Shown piece after piece: positions 21,085 to 32,447 of a stretch of DNA of 64,000 bases. Under the pieces are notes generated by a model that did no database searches, was not told where the DNA came from, and was given only the letters and a program-made list of their open reading frames with translations. Position 1 is the stretch's first letter. Every line of letters starts with the position of its first letter. The DNA is from Ectocarpus siliculosus. Taxonomy: Eukaryota; Sar; Phaeophyceae; Ectocarpales; Ectocarpaceae. The translations under genes and the position numbers were made by a program. The stretch is taken from assembly GCA_000310025.1 (NCBI GenBank), contig FN648410.1:29004-93003 (forward strand), given 5' to 3'.

Positions 21085-22183
21085 GAGTTATTTAAAACTA
21101 AAAAAAATGCATGAAACCAGTGGAAGAGCCCGAAAAGTGGATGAATCGAGTTTTATACCAGAGTGGACTTTTGGGCAAAAATGCATGAATCGTGGGAAAA
21201 AATATGCTTGGGGCTCCAGAGCTCCAAGTATATATTTGTATTCCGAGACGAACAGACTGCTCTCTCCATCTCCCTCTCTCCCTCTCCTCTCCCCTCGCTC
21301 TCCTCGCTTTTGCAGCAAACATCACCGCCGTCACAACAGCAAAGACACAGCACACAGCCATAACAACGCTGCCACCACCGCCAGCCCCCAACCAAGCTTT
21401 CGGGCACTGCCCGAACGATTTTTTTGTTGTGCTACGTGCGTATCAACGCGCACGTGAGGTTGCTGCATGCTGCTACACCCTCTCTTTTCCCTTCTGCCCT
21501 CCTCTCTCGTCGTGCTCCTTTTTCTTTCTCTCTTTTTCTCTGGTACCGCCATCGCACGCAAGCACAGACGAACTAACGAACAGACACAATCCACAAGGCT
21601 CGCCGCATAGCTTATAGGCTGCCCCGTTGTTCTTTTGGGGGGAGGGCGGCCCTTCCTAGTCGGCATGGCGGGGAGGCTGGAGGTTGTTGCCGTTGATGCA
21701 CAGGGTGTGCGTATATGCCTCTCTGCCTGTCTTTTTTAACTGTCTGCCTGTCTTTTCTTCTCTTTGGCACAAAAAAAAGAGAAGGACCAACGGTTTGTCA
21801 TCATCAACGTGCCCGCGTGCCAACATACAGAGTATCAGCTAGCGTGGGTTGGGGGCGTTCTTGGCAGAGACGAACGCGCCTTGTCCGCTATTCGTTTACT
21901 ACGTCAGGGTGTGCATATTCGTATCACCTTGAAAAAAGGCACTCTAATTTCGCATGCTGCTTGTTTCCGGTTTATCAAATATTTGGCTGCACCACAACGG
22001 CAGACCACCTGCCCAACACCGCTGTCCGAGGATGTATTGGCGCAGGCTAACAGTCCTGTGTTTTTATCCTGTGAAGATCTATTCTCGAGTTTTATATCAC
22101 GGGAGGTTTTCAGCAAAAATGTACAAAGCAGCGAAAGGCCCAAAAAAGTCCTGCCGGTCCATGAATCGAGTTTTAAATAACTC
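21085..22183 (+). mobile_element. 1099-bp element with 15-bp inverted ends and 5-bp target duplication
   Basis: GAGTTATTTAAAACT (21085-21099) is perfectly inverted at 22169-22183, and TCATA flanks both ends (21080-21084 and 22184-22188). Inner copies of ATGAATCGAGTTTTA (about 21140 and 22161) are subterminal repeats. The only sizeable internal frame is 21764-22180 (138 aa). The size and lack of a recognisable transposase suggest a non-autonomous DNA transposon. The superfamily is undecided because a 5-bp duplication is atypical for the common classes. Confidence 0.78.
21764..22180 (+). CDS. Unrecognised 138-aa open frame inside the 21085-22183 element
   Basis: The frame begins MAQKKEKDQRFVIINVP and ends at a TAA inside the right inverted repeat. 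The middle part (YQLAWVGGVLGRDERALSAI and RQGVHIRITLKKG) has protein-like composition. No domain is recognised and no DDE triad is visible. A pyrimidine-rich stretch upstream (TTTTCTTCTCTTTGGCAC) could be part of a 3' splice site at about 21780. It is either a small element-borne protein or a chance frame. Confidence 0.3.
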   Translation: MAQKKEKDQRFVIINVPACQHTEYQLAWVGGVLGRDERALSAIRLLRQGVHIRITLKKGTLISHAACFRFIKYLAAPQRQTTCPTPLSEDVLAQANSPVFLSCEDLFSSFISREVFSKNVQSSERPKKVLPVHESSFK

Positions 22184-22542
22184 TCATATGTGATCGTGTT
22201 TCCCATAGTCTGTGGGACTTTTTCACGCATACAACAACAACAACGCATCAAAGAGACGCCCAACGTGCCCAAGAACAGTCAGATAGATGTAGACTGCTAG
22301 CGTATCAAACTTCTATATTTGACTTTTTCGATTTTTCGACATTGAAATGTACAAATTTACCGCTGCCAGAGTTGTGCGAGAGGACTTCTGTGTCGCGTGG
22401 TGTGTTCCCATAAGCATCAAGATTCTTGACCCCCGCTGTGGGTACGGATGCGCCAGTTGCCGTGTGGTAGTTGTGTGCACAACAATCACCGCAGCAGGTG
22501 CGTGGGCGCGTGGGCGCGTGGCGCGGGGTACAAAAACGATCT

Positions 22543-23055
22543 TGTCGTGCAATAAGCCAACCCTAGTTTTGGTCAGTGAAAGAAGACTTGGGGTAGTTTA
22601 ATCGCAGTATATATGTTTAGGCGTGATGGAATGGACTTGCGAATGATGGCTCTGGGAGCAGGGTTGGATTTAGTTCTGGTTGAGATATCGTCAAATAAGG
22701 TCATGAAAAGTGTATGAGATGGAGACTAGAAGTGAGGAAGTTGTGGTTTATGGTTGGAATGATGAGCTTATGAGGGAATTCCAGTCAGTTGAGAGAGAGA
22801 GAGATAGTTGGAGAGAAAGTGAAGCGGCGCAATTGGATAGATACAGGGAAGCGGCGCAATTAGCTGTAGTAGCAGCTGACGTTGCATGCCCCCCTTTTTC
22901 AGTGTTCGAATTCCCTGCTGATCCCGGCCCACGAAGGCCTAAGAAACACACTTTGATCGCACGCACCTTCGAGACGCGAAACACACACGACCCCACCGGC
23001 ACATCTACATAAATATCTGGGCGCCAGTAGGCCACCGCCGGCCGATTGCACGTCA
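22543..23055 (+). repeat. 5' LTR, 513 bp
   Basis: The LTR runs from TGTCGTGCAATAAGCC to GATTGCACGTCA (TG...CA ends). It differs from the 3' LTR at two positions. TATATATG near 22608 is a candidate core promoter. A 100-codon open frame (22710-23012) is kept in both LTRs. Confidence 0.95.
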
Positions 23056-24409
23056 GTGGCACCGAAGGAGGGGCTGTGTTTAATCGCACTGCTTGCGGTG
23101 TGGTCTTCCCATGGCACAAAGAGGTAAGGGGGGGGAAGTGACCAGCGATGAAGGGAGGGTTGGACACTCGGGCCACAGGGGTGGAGGTGGTTCTAAGGGC
23201 GGTGGGGTGGATGATGAAGGGTTGTCGACGGGAGGGGATGAGTCGACTGACAAAGGGGATGAGTCCGCTGATAAAGCGAGGACAGTGAAGGGGGAAGTGT
23301 GGAAAGAGACACCTCGGGAGGAGGGGAAAAAGAGGTCGGGTGGAGACGTTGAAGTGGGGGACTCACGTCAGACAAGGAAAGTGCTATCTAAGGGTGCACA
23401 GCAGACATCCGAGGATGCACAACGGAGAGAGGCTGAGGTCTCTGGGGGAAAGGGAAGAGGGCCTGAGGGCAAGGCGGGTTATGAGGGTATTGCGCACGCT
23501 GGGGGGGGGAGTGCGTCGCGAAAGGGTGGGACGGATGAGTTGTTGACGGGAAGGGAGGAGTCGGCAACAAGGCCGTTGCCAAAGAGGGGGGAAGAGTTGA
23601 CAAAGGGGCCTCAGAAGGAGAAGAAAAAAGGGGTCGGGTGAAGCACTTGAAGTTGGCGGGATCATGAGTCCTGGGACTAAGGGTGTACAGCAGACACCTG
23701 AGGATGGACAAGGGACAGTGGGTCTCTGGAGAAAAAGGGTGGATCGCCTGCGGGCAAGAAGGGCTATGCGCATGCTTTAGGTGGAAGTGTGTTGCACGGG
23801 GGAGGGAGTGGAGATGTGTTGCTGTGTTGCAATGTGTGCACATGTGCCTCCAAGTCGGGAAGGGGGTCTGGAAAAGGGCCTGGGGTGAAAGGTCAAGGCG
23901 TTCTGAGATGTCGGGAGGGGAAGGCAAAGTGCCTCAGTGTGGATGAGAGAACGGCGAGGGATGCACCTGTCCATGCAAGGGTTGCGGCTGTTGGAGCCAC
24001 GCAGGGCTAGATACTCAAGAGTGTATGTGAAGAGAGCTCAAGGGCATCACTGCTAAGGCACAATCTAACGACAGCAGCCCGAATCGTGCGTATGTCAGGT
24101 GGCGATGACGATGTGCAAAAAGAGCAAAGTGGGATAGGTGGTTGAACCGCCTGAGGAGCTGGAAAGGGCTAAACCGCATGAAGATGAGGCGGAGGGCGGT
24201 GCAGGACTGATGGTGCGACGGTCAGTTGAACAGCTCGCTGGCAGCACCTGGGTCATACAGCTTGGTGGATATTCAGGCAAGAGAGGGAGAGATGAATGAG
24301 AAGGGGGGTGGGGAGAAAATATCAAAATATCCATACGTCATGCGGGGAAGTGATCAAAAATGAAAATACATATGCTCTCGCGGGACAAGGGTGGAAGAGA
24401 TGAAGGAGA

Positions 24410-24630
24410 AAGGGGTGAAAGGTATTGCGAGAATAAACAGAAATTCCGCGAGGTGGAGGTGAAGGGTGAAAGATATTGCGAGAATAAACAGAAATTCCGC
24501 GAGGTGGAGGTGAAGGGTGAAAGATACTGCGAGAGTTAACAGAAATTCCCGCGAGGTGGAGGTGAAGGGTGAAAGATATTGCGAGAATAAACCGAAATTC
24601 CGCAGGGTGGAGGTGCAGGGTGAAAGAGGT
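24410..24630 (+). repeat. Tandem repeat of about 57 bp, four copies, in the retroelement leader
   Basis: Each unit contains GTGAAAGATATTGCGAGAAT followed by AAACNGAAATTCCGC and GAGGTGGAGGTG. The third and fourth units are slightly diverged. The tandem lies upstream of the protease region of the LTR element. Confidence 0.85.
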
Positions 24631-27600
24631 CCCGGGTATTATCATGACGAAAAGAAATGTCGCGGGCAGATGGGAACAAAGCAGAGCCAAGGGCCGGGAT
24701 CAAAGAAGAATCTCGGGAGGGCTGGGGGTAAGCGCAGAACAATCACCACGCGAGAACATCGAGGACGACTCGCAGAAGGGTGGGATTGTAGAGGAGGAGG
24801 GGGGCCGTTCGGTGGTGCACAACACCGAGGGTGATGGCCTGGCGACGAGGAGCTTCTCGTCCAACCACGGAAAGCGACGTTTTTCAGTATCTAAGGAGTA
24901 TTCCAAGCAGGGTGGAAGTAATTATCCCAAGCTGCATGTGGTTTCGGGTGCTGATACATTGAACTGCACGGGTGTCGGCCGTGGGAGCAAGAATGTATTG
25001 GGGAGTAGGCCCCCGCAAGAAATTCTTGGTCATAGTGTTTCGCAAGATGCACGTGTACAGCTTCAGGAAATAATCACTAGTAAGACAAACAGGATTTTTC
25101 CAGAAGTAGGGGTGCAGAGCACGCCCCCTTCGTCCGATCAAACGAAGTCTAGCATTGACAAAAAGGGAAATGTTGGTGGCAATGCAAAACCAGCGGAGAA
25201 TGCGTTAACCTCTCAACGTAAGAAAATACGCAAGGCAAATTCTCCGAGGACAGTGAAATATCCGCCGGATCCTCAAGCGGAGCACGCTGTTGGTCGAAAT
25301 GGTGCCAAAAAGGGGTCGATTAATCGGGACACTAGAATGGAAAAAAGCGTTACCGTTGATCGTGCTGGAAGCAAGCAGAACCATGAAACTGTTGCTTTAC
25401 AAGTGATAAGAGAAGAGGGCGTGATAGGGGATGCATCCGCCTCTGACAATTCTCTCAAGCGTGAGGTTGAGGTAACAACGCAGGAGGGAGGGAATTTTGG
25501 TGAAACACAAGAAGGAACAGATCGCATTTTTGCCGTACAAGGATCTGTTAGTTCTGTGTCAGGGCAAAGAAGTGATGCGGTGTATCCTCCGCCTCCTTTT
25601 ACGTTTGCTGCAGGTGAAGCGGTGGACTACCTGTCACCATTTACTCGGTCGGTCGGTGGGGATTTGACGATGGATCGACATCGACATACGACAATAGTGC
25701 AAGTGTTCGCGGGGTCAAGAGCGACCAAGATGATGTCGTGGGAGGCTCTGTTGGATACGGGCAGTCCGGCATCGTTTGTACAAGAAAGGTGTGTGCAAAA
25801 GATGTTGGCATGCGGTTCTGCTTCAGATGATAGCATCGAAACAGGGCTGAACAAGAAATGGGGTGGGTTCCATGGGGTGCCGTTGGTTACTGATCGAAGA
25901 ATGCGATTAAATATTGAAATGTGGAAGGGCGGAAAATCAGCGCCGGTTCATTTTGGTACACCGACGGTACGGACGAGTGTGTACGCGTATATCGTGCCAG
26001 ACGCAGCCATGGGACATGATCTGATACTAGGGAGGGATAGCTGGGCTGATTTTCCAGTTCGCAGATTCCAAGACGTGTCGGACACAGAAACAATTGTCAC
26101 TTTTGTCGGTTCAAATACGGATAAAGTGGCAGGTGATCACCGCTTTGATGAATGGGTGGGTAATGCGGTGGGTATGGTGGAAACGGAAGGTGATGGAAAG
26201 GTGGTGGTGAAATCTAATGGTCGTAGACGACGGCTTCCAAATGCAATGTCATGGGTGGAGGTAAAATTGACCAACCTAGATGGCAGTGACGCGGCGGTAG
26301 GGACGTACCGTGTGCAATTTGGGAAGAAGTGGTTCCCGCAGGAAGCATTAGTCGAAAATGGCACGTCTGAAATTCCTCTGAGAAGGGTAGGGGACAGTTC
26401 GTGTCTGGTGAAACCAAACGATATTTTGGGGTATGGTGGTGAACCCCTGGAGGTGGTAAATTTGGATGATGCTCGTTTGGTGGAAAATGAGGAATTCAAA
26501 AATGTGTTTGCTGTTAAGGAGGGTGAAGAGGCTGACACGCCTAACGACGAACCTCCCGCTGATGTTATGTCTTCTTTGAATGGGGCGCAACAGGTGGCGT
26601 TCAGGCGGTTGTGGCAGAGGGTGCCTCCGCACATTCGAGACGTCCATTTCGACTTCAATGCGAAACTGTGGGAGCCGGAGGACATTGACAAACTAGGTGA
26701 TTTGTTGTGCAAATTTGAGCATCGTTTTTCGAAGGGTGGTTCGGATTTAGGACGGGTGACGGTGGATCCGTTTCGAATCATTTTGAAGCCGGGGGCACAG
26801 CCAGTGCAACAGAGACCATACCGCTATTCGCCGGTTATGAACGAAAAGGTGCAGATCGAAATTGACAAATTGCTGTTAGCGGGTGTGTTGCGGAGATCGT
26901 ACAGCAATTGGGCGAGTCCGTTGGTGGTAGTCGCGAAGGCTAATGGTGGTGTGCGGTTGACGGTCAACTATACGCGCATCAATAAAATGAGTGTAATCCC
27001 GAAATTACCGATTCCAATCGTGGAGGATATTTTGGCGGAATTGGACAAATCGAAAATCTTCAGTACGCTGGATTTGGTCAGTGGGTTTTTCCAGTGCAGT
27101 ATTGAAGAGGACAGCATTCCGATCACTGCTGTTATCACGTCTACGGGGTTGTACGAATTTTTATCCGTGCCGCAAGGTCTCAGTAGTAGTCCTGGATGGT
27201 TTCATTCGGTGATGGCCAGAGTATGTGACGGACTGGAACGTGTGCGTCTGTTTATCGATGACGTTATCGTTTTTTCCAGGGACGGGGCAGAACACGTGCG
27301 CGACCTGGAAAGGTTTTTCGAGCGCATGGTCAAGTTCAACCTGAAACTGGCACCTAAGAAGACGAACCTGGGGGTGAAGGTGGTGACGTTCTTGGGACAT
27401 CAAGTCACGGCGGAAGGGATCGGGCCGGACCCGGGAAAGGTCAGACCGCTGCGTGAAGTGCCGATGCCTACTAATGTTAGCCAGCTGCGATCGTTGTTGG
27501 GGTCTTTGTCGTACTATCGAAAGTTTCTGAGGAACATGTCGGCAAAATTAAAACCGATCAATGCGATGCTGAAAAAGGGGGCGAAGTTTGCATTCACGGC

Positions 27601-28494
27601 TGATCATGTGGCTGTGGTGAGGAAAATGATGGATATTCTGTCAGGTCCTGAGGTATTGGCATTTCCGTGTTATGAGGGTGCGATCTCGGGAGAGCGGCCG
27701 TTTCGTTTAACCGCTGATGCGTCGATTTCGGGCTTGGGAGCCGTAATTGAGCAAGAGCAACGAGATGGAAGTATTAGACCGCTATGCTTTTCGAGCAGAT
27801 CAACATTCCCAAATGAAACGAGATGGAGTCCGACTGAGCTTGAAGCGGGTGCGATAGTGTGGGCGATAAAGAAGAATCGAACACTATTTTATGGCATTCC
27901 CTTTGAAGTGTACAGTGACCATCAACCCTTGCGGAATATGGGGAGCTTGGCAGAGAAAAACAATCGCGTACAGAGGTGGTATGATTTCCTGTCAGCGTAC
28001 ACGTATGAACTTAAGTATCGACCAGGGCGAGAGAATGCAAATGCCGATTTGATGTCAAGGTTGCCATTGCCTGCGACGAAAGAGGATGAGGCACCAGATC
28101 TCAGGCTAACTGATCCGTCTGATCTCGATGTTTATATGATAGGTGCGAGTGGGGTGCTACCTTCGCGATTGGGTCCGGTGTATACCGAGCGAGAGGCGCT
28201 CGCTGGGTCGAACCATCGCGATGATTTTGTGGTGGGGGAAAGTGGCTGTACATCGGCAAGCCTCACTACGGATGAACTGGCAGACAAGACGTGGGCGCTG
28301 ATCCAGAGGGGGAAGGGCGTGTCCAACCCTTTGCCTGATGGTGCGTGTGTGCCTGATGACACCCGGTTGGTGGAACCGAGTGGGGAAGTAGTCAGTGGTC
28401 AGTTTGAACCAGGGCTGATTTTACATGCTGTACCTTTAACGGAAGTTGGCAGACGCTTGTTAGGATTGGTGGAAAAACCGCGAGTGTATGCTAT

Positions 28495-28700
28495 TTCTCA
28501 TGAAGGAGGCAGTGCCTCTGGTGGTGGGGGAGGTAGTAGCAGTAACGCTCGTGAGAGTGGGGCTGTTGCTGGTGGTAGGGGTGGCAGTAATGCTCGTAGT
28601 AGTAGGGCTGTTGCGCGTGGAAGGGGTCGAGGTGGTGCGGCTCGAGGTAGAGGGGTTGCTGGTAGGGGAAGGGGAAGGGGTTCCGGGGGCAGGGGTCCGG
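28495..28700 (+). other. Arg/Gly/Ser-rich low-complexity linker in the retroelement polyprotein
   Basis: Between RNase H and integrase the frame encodes a stretch of GGSSSN, ARGRGRGG and GRGRGRGSGGRG repeats, resembling RGG boxes that bind RNA. Chromoviruses usually have a short tether here. Confidence 0.75.
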
Positions 28701-31014
28701 CAGCACCTCCGTTGCCTCAAATTCCGTTGCAAGAGTATGATGAAGAACAGACGCAAGCGGCAATTGAATTTGGGGAGAATTTATGTGACAAGACGGCTAG
28801 TGATTGGGCAGATATTCAGGAGGAAGATGATACGGCGCGATTAGCTATTGCGGCCCATTGAAGGACATGCCGACCCAAAGCGCATGAAGAAGGAAGATAT
28901 TCCAGATGATGTAGATGTTGACTTGGATGAGTTGAAGCGGTTGGTTGCACAGGGTACCTTGTTGGTGTTACCGAATTCTAAGCATTTGTTGGTAAGGAAG
29001 GAGTCGAAACCCCCTGCAGAAAATCAAAATCGAAATCCAGGGCAATTTGAGAGGTTGGTAGGAGAACAGCCAGTTCGGACGTATGTGCCTAGGATGTTGA
29101 GACCGTGGGTCATGGATTGCGCCCACAAAGAAGCGGTGCATTTGGGAGAGAAGGTGACTTTAGGTATTTTACAGAGGGTGTATTGGGGGATAGGAATGGC
29201 TGAAAGTGTGCGGGTGGTGGATCCGTAGGTGTTATTCTTGTCAGTTTCGGAAGGTGCCGCGGCATACGAAGTGTTGGCCGTTAGTATCTTTGCCTCTTCC
29301 GAGCAGACCGGGGCAGATGGTGTCGTTTGATTATTTGGGTCCGTTGCCGAAAACGACGAAAGACAAGGAGTATGTGTTTCTGGTGGTTGATTTATTCAGC
29401 AGGCATGCGGAGGGGTACTCATTAACGAAGGCGCAGAAGAATGCAAAGGGTTTTGTGTCTATCATGGTGAACGATTATATTGCGAGGTGGGGTTGTCCGC
29501 ACACCATGTTGTCAGATAGGGGAGCCGAGTTTGCGAATGAGGTAGCGAAAGGAGTGTATAAGACGCTGGGAACGGTGAAGAAGTTTACTAGCTCATATCA
29601 TCCGCAGACGAATGGGATGGTGGAACGTTTAAATCATACGCTGTGTCAAATGTTGTCGCACTTGGTTGCGGACGATCAGGCGAATTGGGATGAGATGTTG
29701 CCACACGCGGTAGCGGCACACAACAATAACGTAAGCCGGGGGACGGGGCTAGCACCCAACGTAGTACACATCGGAAGGTACCCTAGGTTGCCGATGACGA
29801 TCTTGGAGGGAAGGGGCGTTTCGGGAAATCAGGGCCTAAAGCAAGACCAATTGGATTATTTGAATTTGATGAGGGATAAGCAGAGAAAGGCGTACGAGTT
29901 GGTAAGAGAGCAGGATAAGATAACCAAGGCTAAGCATGAGAAGAGCAATCAGGTGTTAAACTCGATAGTAGGAAAGAGGCCGAAGTATAAGAAGGGAGAT
30001 TGGGTCTTAGTGTATGATGAGAAGAGTACAATTTCTGGTGGGGGGGAACACGTGCTTAAATCGCGAGAGAATAGTAGGGGGAAAGAAAAATCGTTCGCGT
30101 TGATCCCAAAGTTGGCACACAATTGGACCGGTCCGTATAAGGTGTTGATCGTGGGTCCAGGTGATGGTCTTGACGGGGAAAAGGTGGGCCCGAATATTTT
30201 GTTTTTGGACGTGAATAAGGATGAGCCAGGAAAGAACATTAATGAGAGGGTGACGGTGTATCGGTGTAAGAAGTGTTATACTCAGCACGAGAATGAGGAT
30301 AGGCCTAGGTTTTTGCCGTGGGGCTTTAGCAAGTATGTGTTGAATAAGTTTTCAGAGTTGGCGCCTCCGTTCCATCTTACGGCAGAGGACGTGGAGGAAG
30401 AAGTGGATAGTAAGGAATTGGTCCCGTGTAAAATATCAAGGCACAGGATTTGTCGAGGTATCAGTGGGAAGGGGGCGGCTCAGTACTACACGCATTGGAC
30501 GGGGTTGACTAAGTGTACGTGGGAACATGAAGTGGAGTTGGAGCAATATGGAGACGTGGTACTTAAGTATTGGAATGAGCAACCGGAACAATCGGCCGGA
30601 GGCAACATTAGGTATCGGAGGTACCGTATTCAGGGTGCAAAGAGGACGATTGCTAGCAGGAAGGGAGAAAGACACGCGCAGAAAGATTACAAACTTTATT
30701 GTGACACACGGGGTAGGCCGAGTCTTCGAAGTAGGGCGATGATTGGTGCATATTTATATTTTAAGACGGTTAAGGCTGGGTGGCAGTTTGCGAAGGTGGT
30801 GCAGGTGACTCCGGATCCGAGGTGGGAAGAAGGCATCAAGCATACTATCAAGCTGGTGGACATCGGCAAAAACATCAATGTGGCACTTGTGGAGAAGAAC
30901 TTGACGACGGACAACTTGGTACAAGATCCAGGAACGTGGTGCTGGCATGCACACCGAACGGCGAAAAGTGTCAAGAAGTACATGTTTGAGTTGGAGGATG
31001 ATTAAGTGTTGCGA

Positions 31015-31240
31015 ATTTTTGAAGTGCGTAGGACTGCGGAAAAGTGTGCCAAGTGGTGCAGTCGAATACGGGTCAAAATTTGTGTGGTGAATTTTTGAAG
31101 TGCGTAGGACTGCGGAAAAGTGTGCCAAGTGGTGCAGTCGAATACGGGTCAAGATTCAGGTAGTAGGTCTAGTGTTTTTGAGGTGCGTAGGACTGCGGAA
31201 AAGTGTGCCAAGTGGTGCAGTCGAATACGGGTCAAAAATT
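31015..31240 (+). repeat. Three copies of a 59-bp motif before the 3' LTR
   Basis: GAAGTGCGTAGGACTGCGG and the following AAAAGTGTGCCAAGTGG, TGCAGTCGAATACGGGTCAA recur at about 31020, 31097 and 31179, almost unchanged, with spacers of 18-24 bp. Confidence 0.9.
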
Positions 31241-31485
31241 GATGTGTTGAGCAATTGTTGTTTTGGCTAAAGAATGTACCTTGCGATGGAGTCATATTGC
31301 AGTGGTACCACGGTCGTGACGAAATTGGTGTGTGTATTACAGGAGTTGGTATTCTGGTGATTAACTTTTGGACTTGTTGCTAGAGAAGATATTGGTTGTA
31401 GGTCAGGTATTGCACGCTGGTGTTGAGTGTCAATTCAAACGAGACTGATCGAAGATAAGTAGGCGTTGAACCTGGGGGGGGCGAA

Positions 31486-31998
31486 TGTCGTGCAATAAGC
31501 CAACCCTAGTTTTGGTCAGTGAAAGAAGACTTGGGGTAGTTTAATCGCAGTATATATGTTTAGGCGTGATGGAATGGACTTGCGAATGATGGCTCTGGGA
31601 GCAGGGTTGGATTTAGTTCTGGTTGAGATATCGCCAAATAAGGTCATAAAAAGTGTATGAGATGGAGACTAGAAGTGAGGAAGTTGTGGTTTATGGTTGG
31701 AATGATGAGCTTATGAGGGAATTCCAGTCAGTTGAGAGAGAGAGAGATAGTTGGAGAGAAAGTGAAGCGGCGCAATTGGATAGATACAGGGAAGCGGCGC
31801 AATTAGCTGTAGTAGCAGCTGACGTTGCATGCCCCCCTTTTTCAGTGTTCGAATTCCCTGCTGATCCCGGCCCACGAAGGCCTAAGAAACACACTTTGAT
31901 CGCACGCACCTTCGAGACGCGAAACACACACGACCCCACCGGCACATCTACATAAATATCTGGGCGCCAGTAGGCCACCGCCGGCCGATTGCACGTCA
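31486..31998 (+). repeat. 3' LTR, 513 bp
   Basis: It matches the 5' LTR except for two substitutions near 31633 and 31648. It is followed by the ATCT target duplication. Confidence 0.95.
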
Positions 31999-32447
31999 AT
32001 CTGTTTTCTGTTTTCGTGCCGTTCCAGGAGGCGTTTATGGTTCGGATTCCCAACCCCTGAAAAAAGAGCATGTCCCAGCGACTTTAGGCGGCCCTATCGC
32101 GCACCACCGATGTCTCGCGAGCCCCACACGGAACGGGTAATGTACCGACGGGTCCTCTGCGTGTCCATGCAGAAGAAAGTGCGAGAAAAAACGCTATCCC
32201 AGAGGAGAACGACCACGAAGAGTACAAAGTCGAAATCCTACATGAGCATATTGTAGACCCCCCGCCTCCCCCTCCCCCCTGGCGGGCCCGAAATGAAAAA
32301 GTGGAGTGTGTGCGTCCGGAACTTTTTTTTTCGTGTACGCTCGGCTGTGCATGTGGCATTGAATTGAAGGGGTTAAAGAAAAGGGGATGTGACGCTGGCT
32401 CTTTTTCGCATACTTTGTTCCTATACAAAGAAAGAAAACACCCTGGT

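Larger units (their letters stand above)
22543..31998 (+). mobile_element. Ty3/gypsy chromodomain LTR retrotransposon, 9456 bp, young
   Basis: The element has two 513-bp LTRs and a 4-bp target duplication ATCT (22539-22542 and 31999-32002). A primer-binding-like TGGCACCGAAGGAGG lies one base after the left LTR (23057-23071). A G-rich tract (31474-31485) abuts the right LTR. Parts in order: a Gly/Lys-rich region of uncertain nature where Gag is expected (23.1-24.5 kb); aspartic protease (DTGS near 25755); reverse transcriptase (about 26.8-27.5 kb, FIDDVIVF near 27250); RNase H (about 27.7-28.0 kb); an Arg/Gly-rich linker (28.5-28.7 kb); integrase with zinc region and D,D,E core (about 29.1-29.8 kb); a chromodomain-like segment (about 30.46-30.58 kb); and an extra C-terminal domain to 31.0 kb. 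Protease-RT-RNaseH-integrase order plus a chromodomain defines Ty3/gypsy chromoviruses. It is nearly whole, with about two breaks in the pol region. Two LTR differences imply a recent insertion. Confidence 0.93.
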
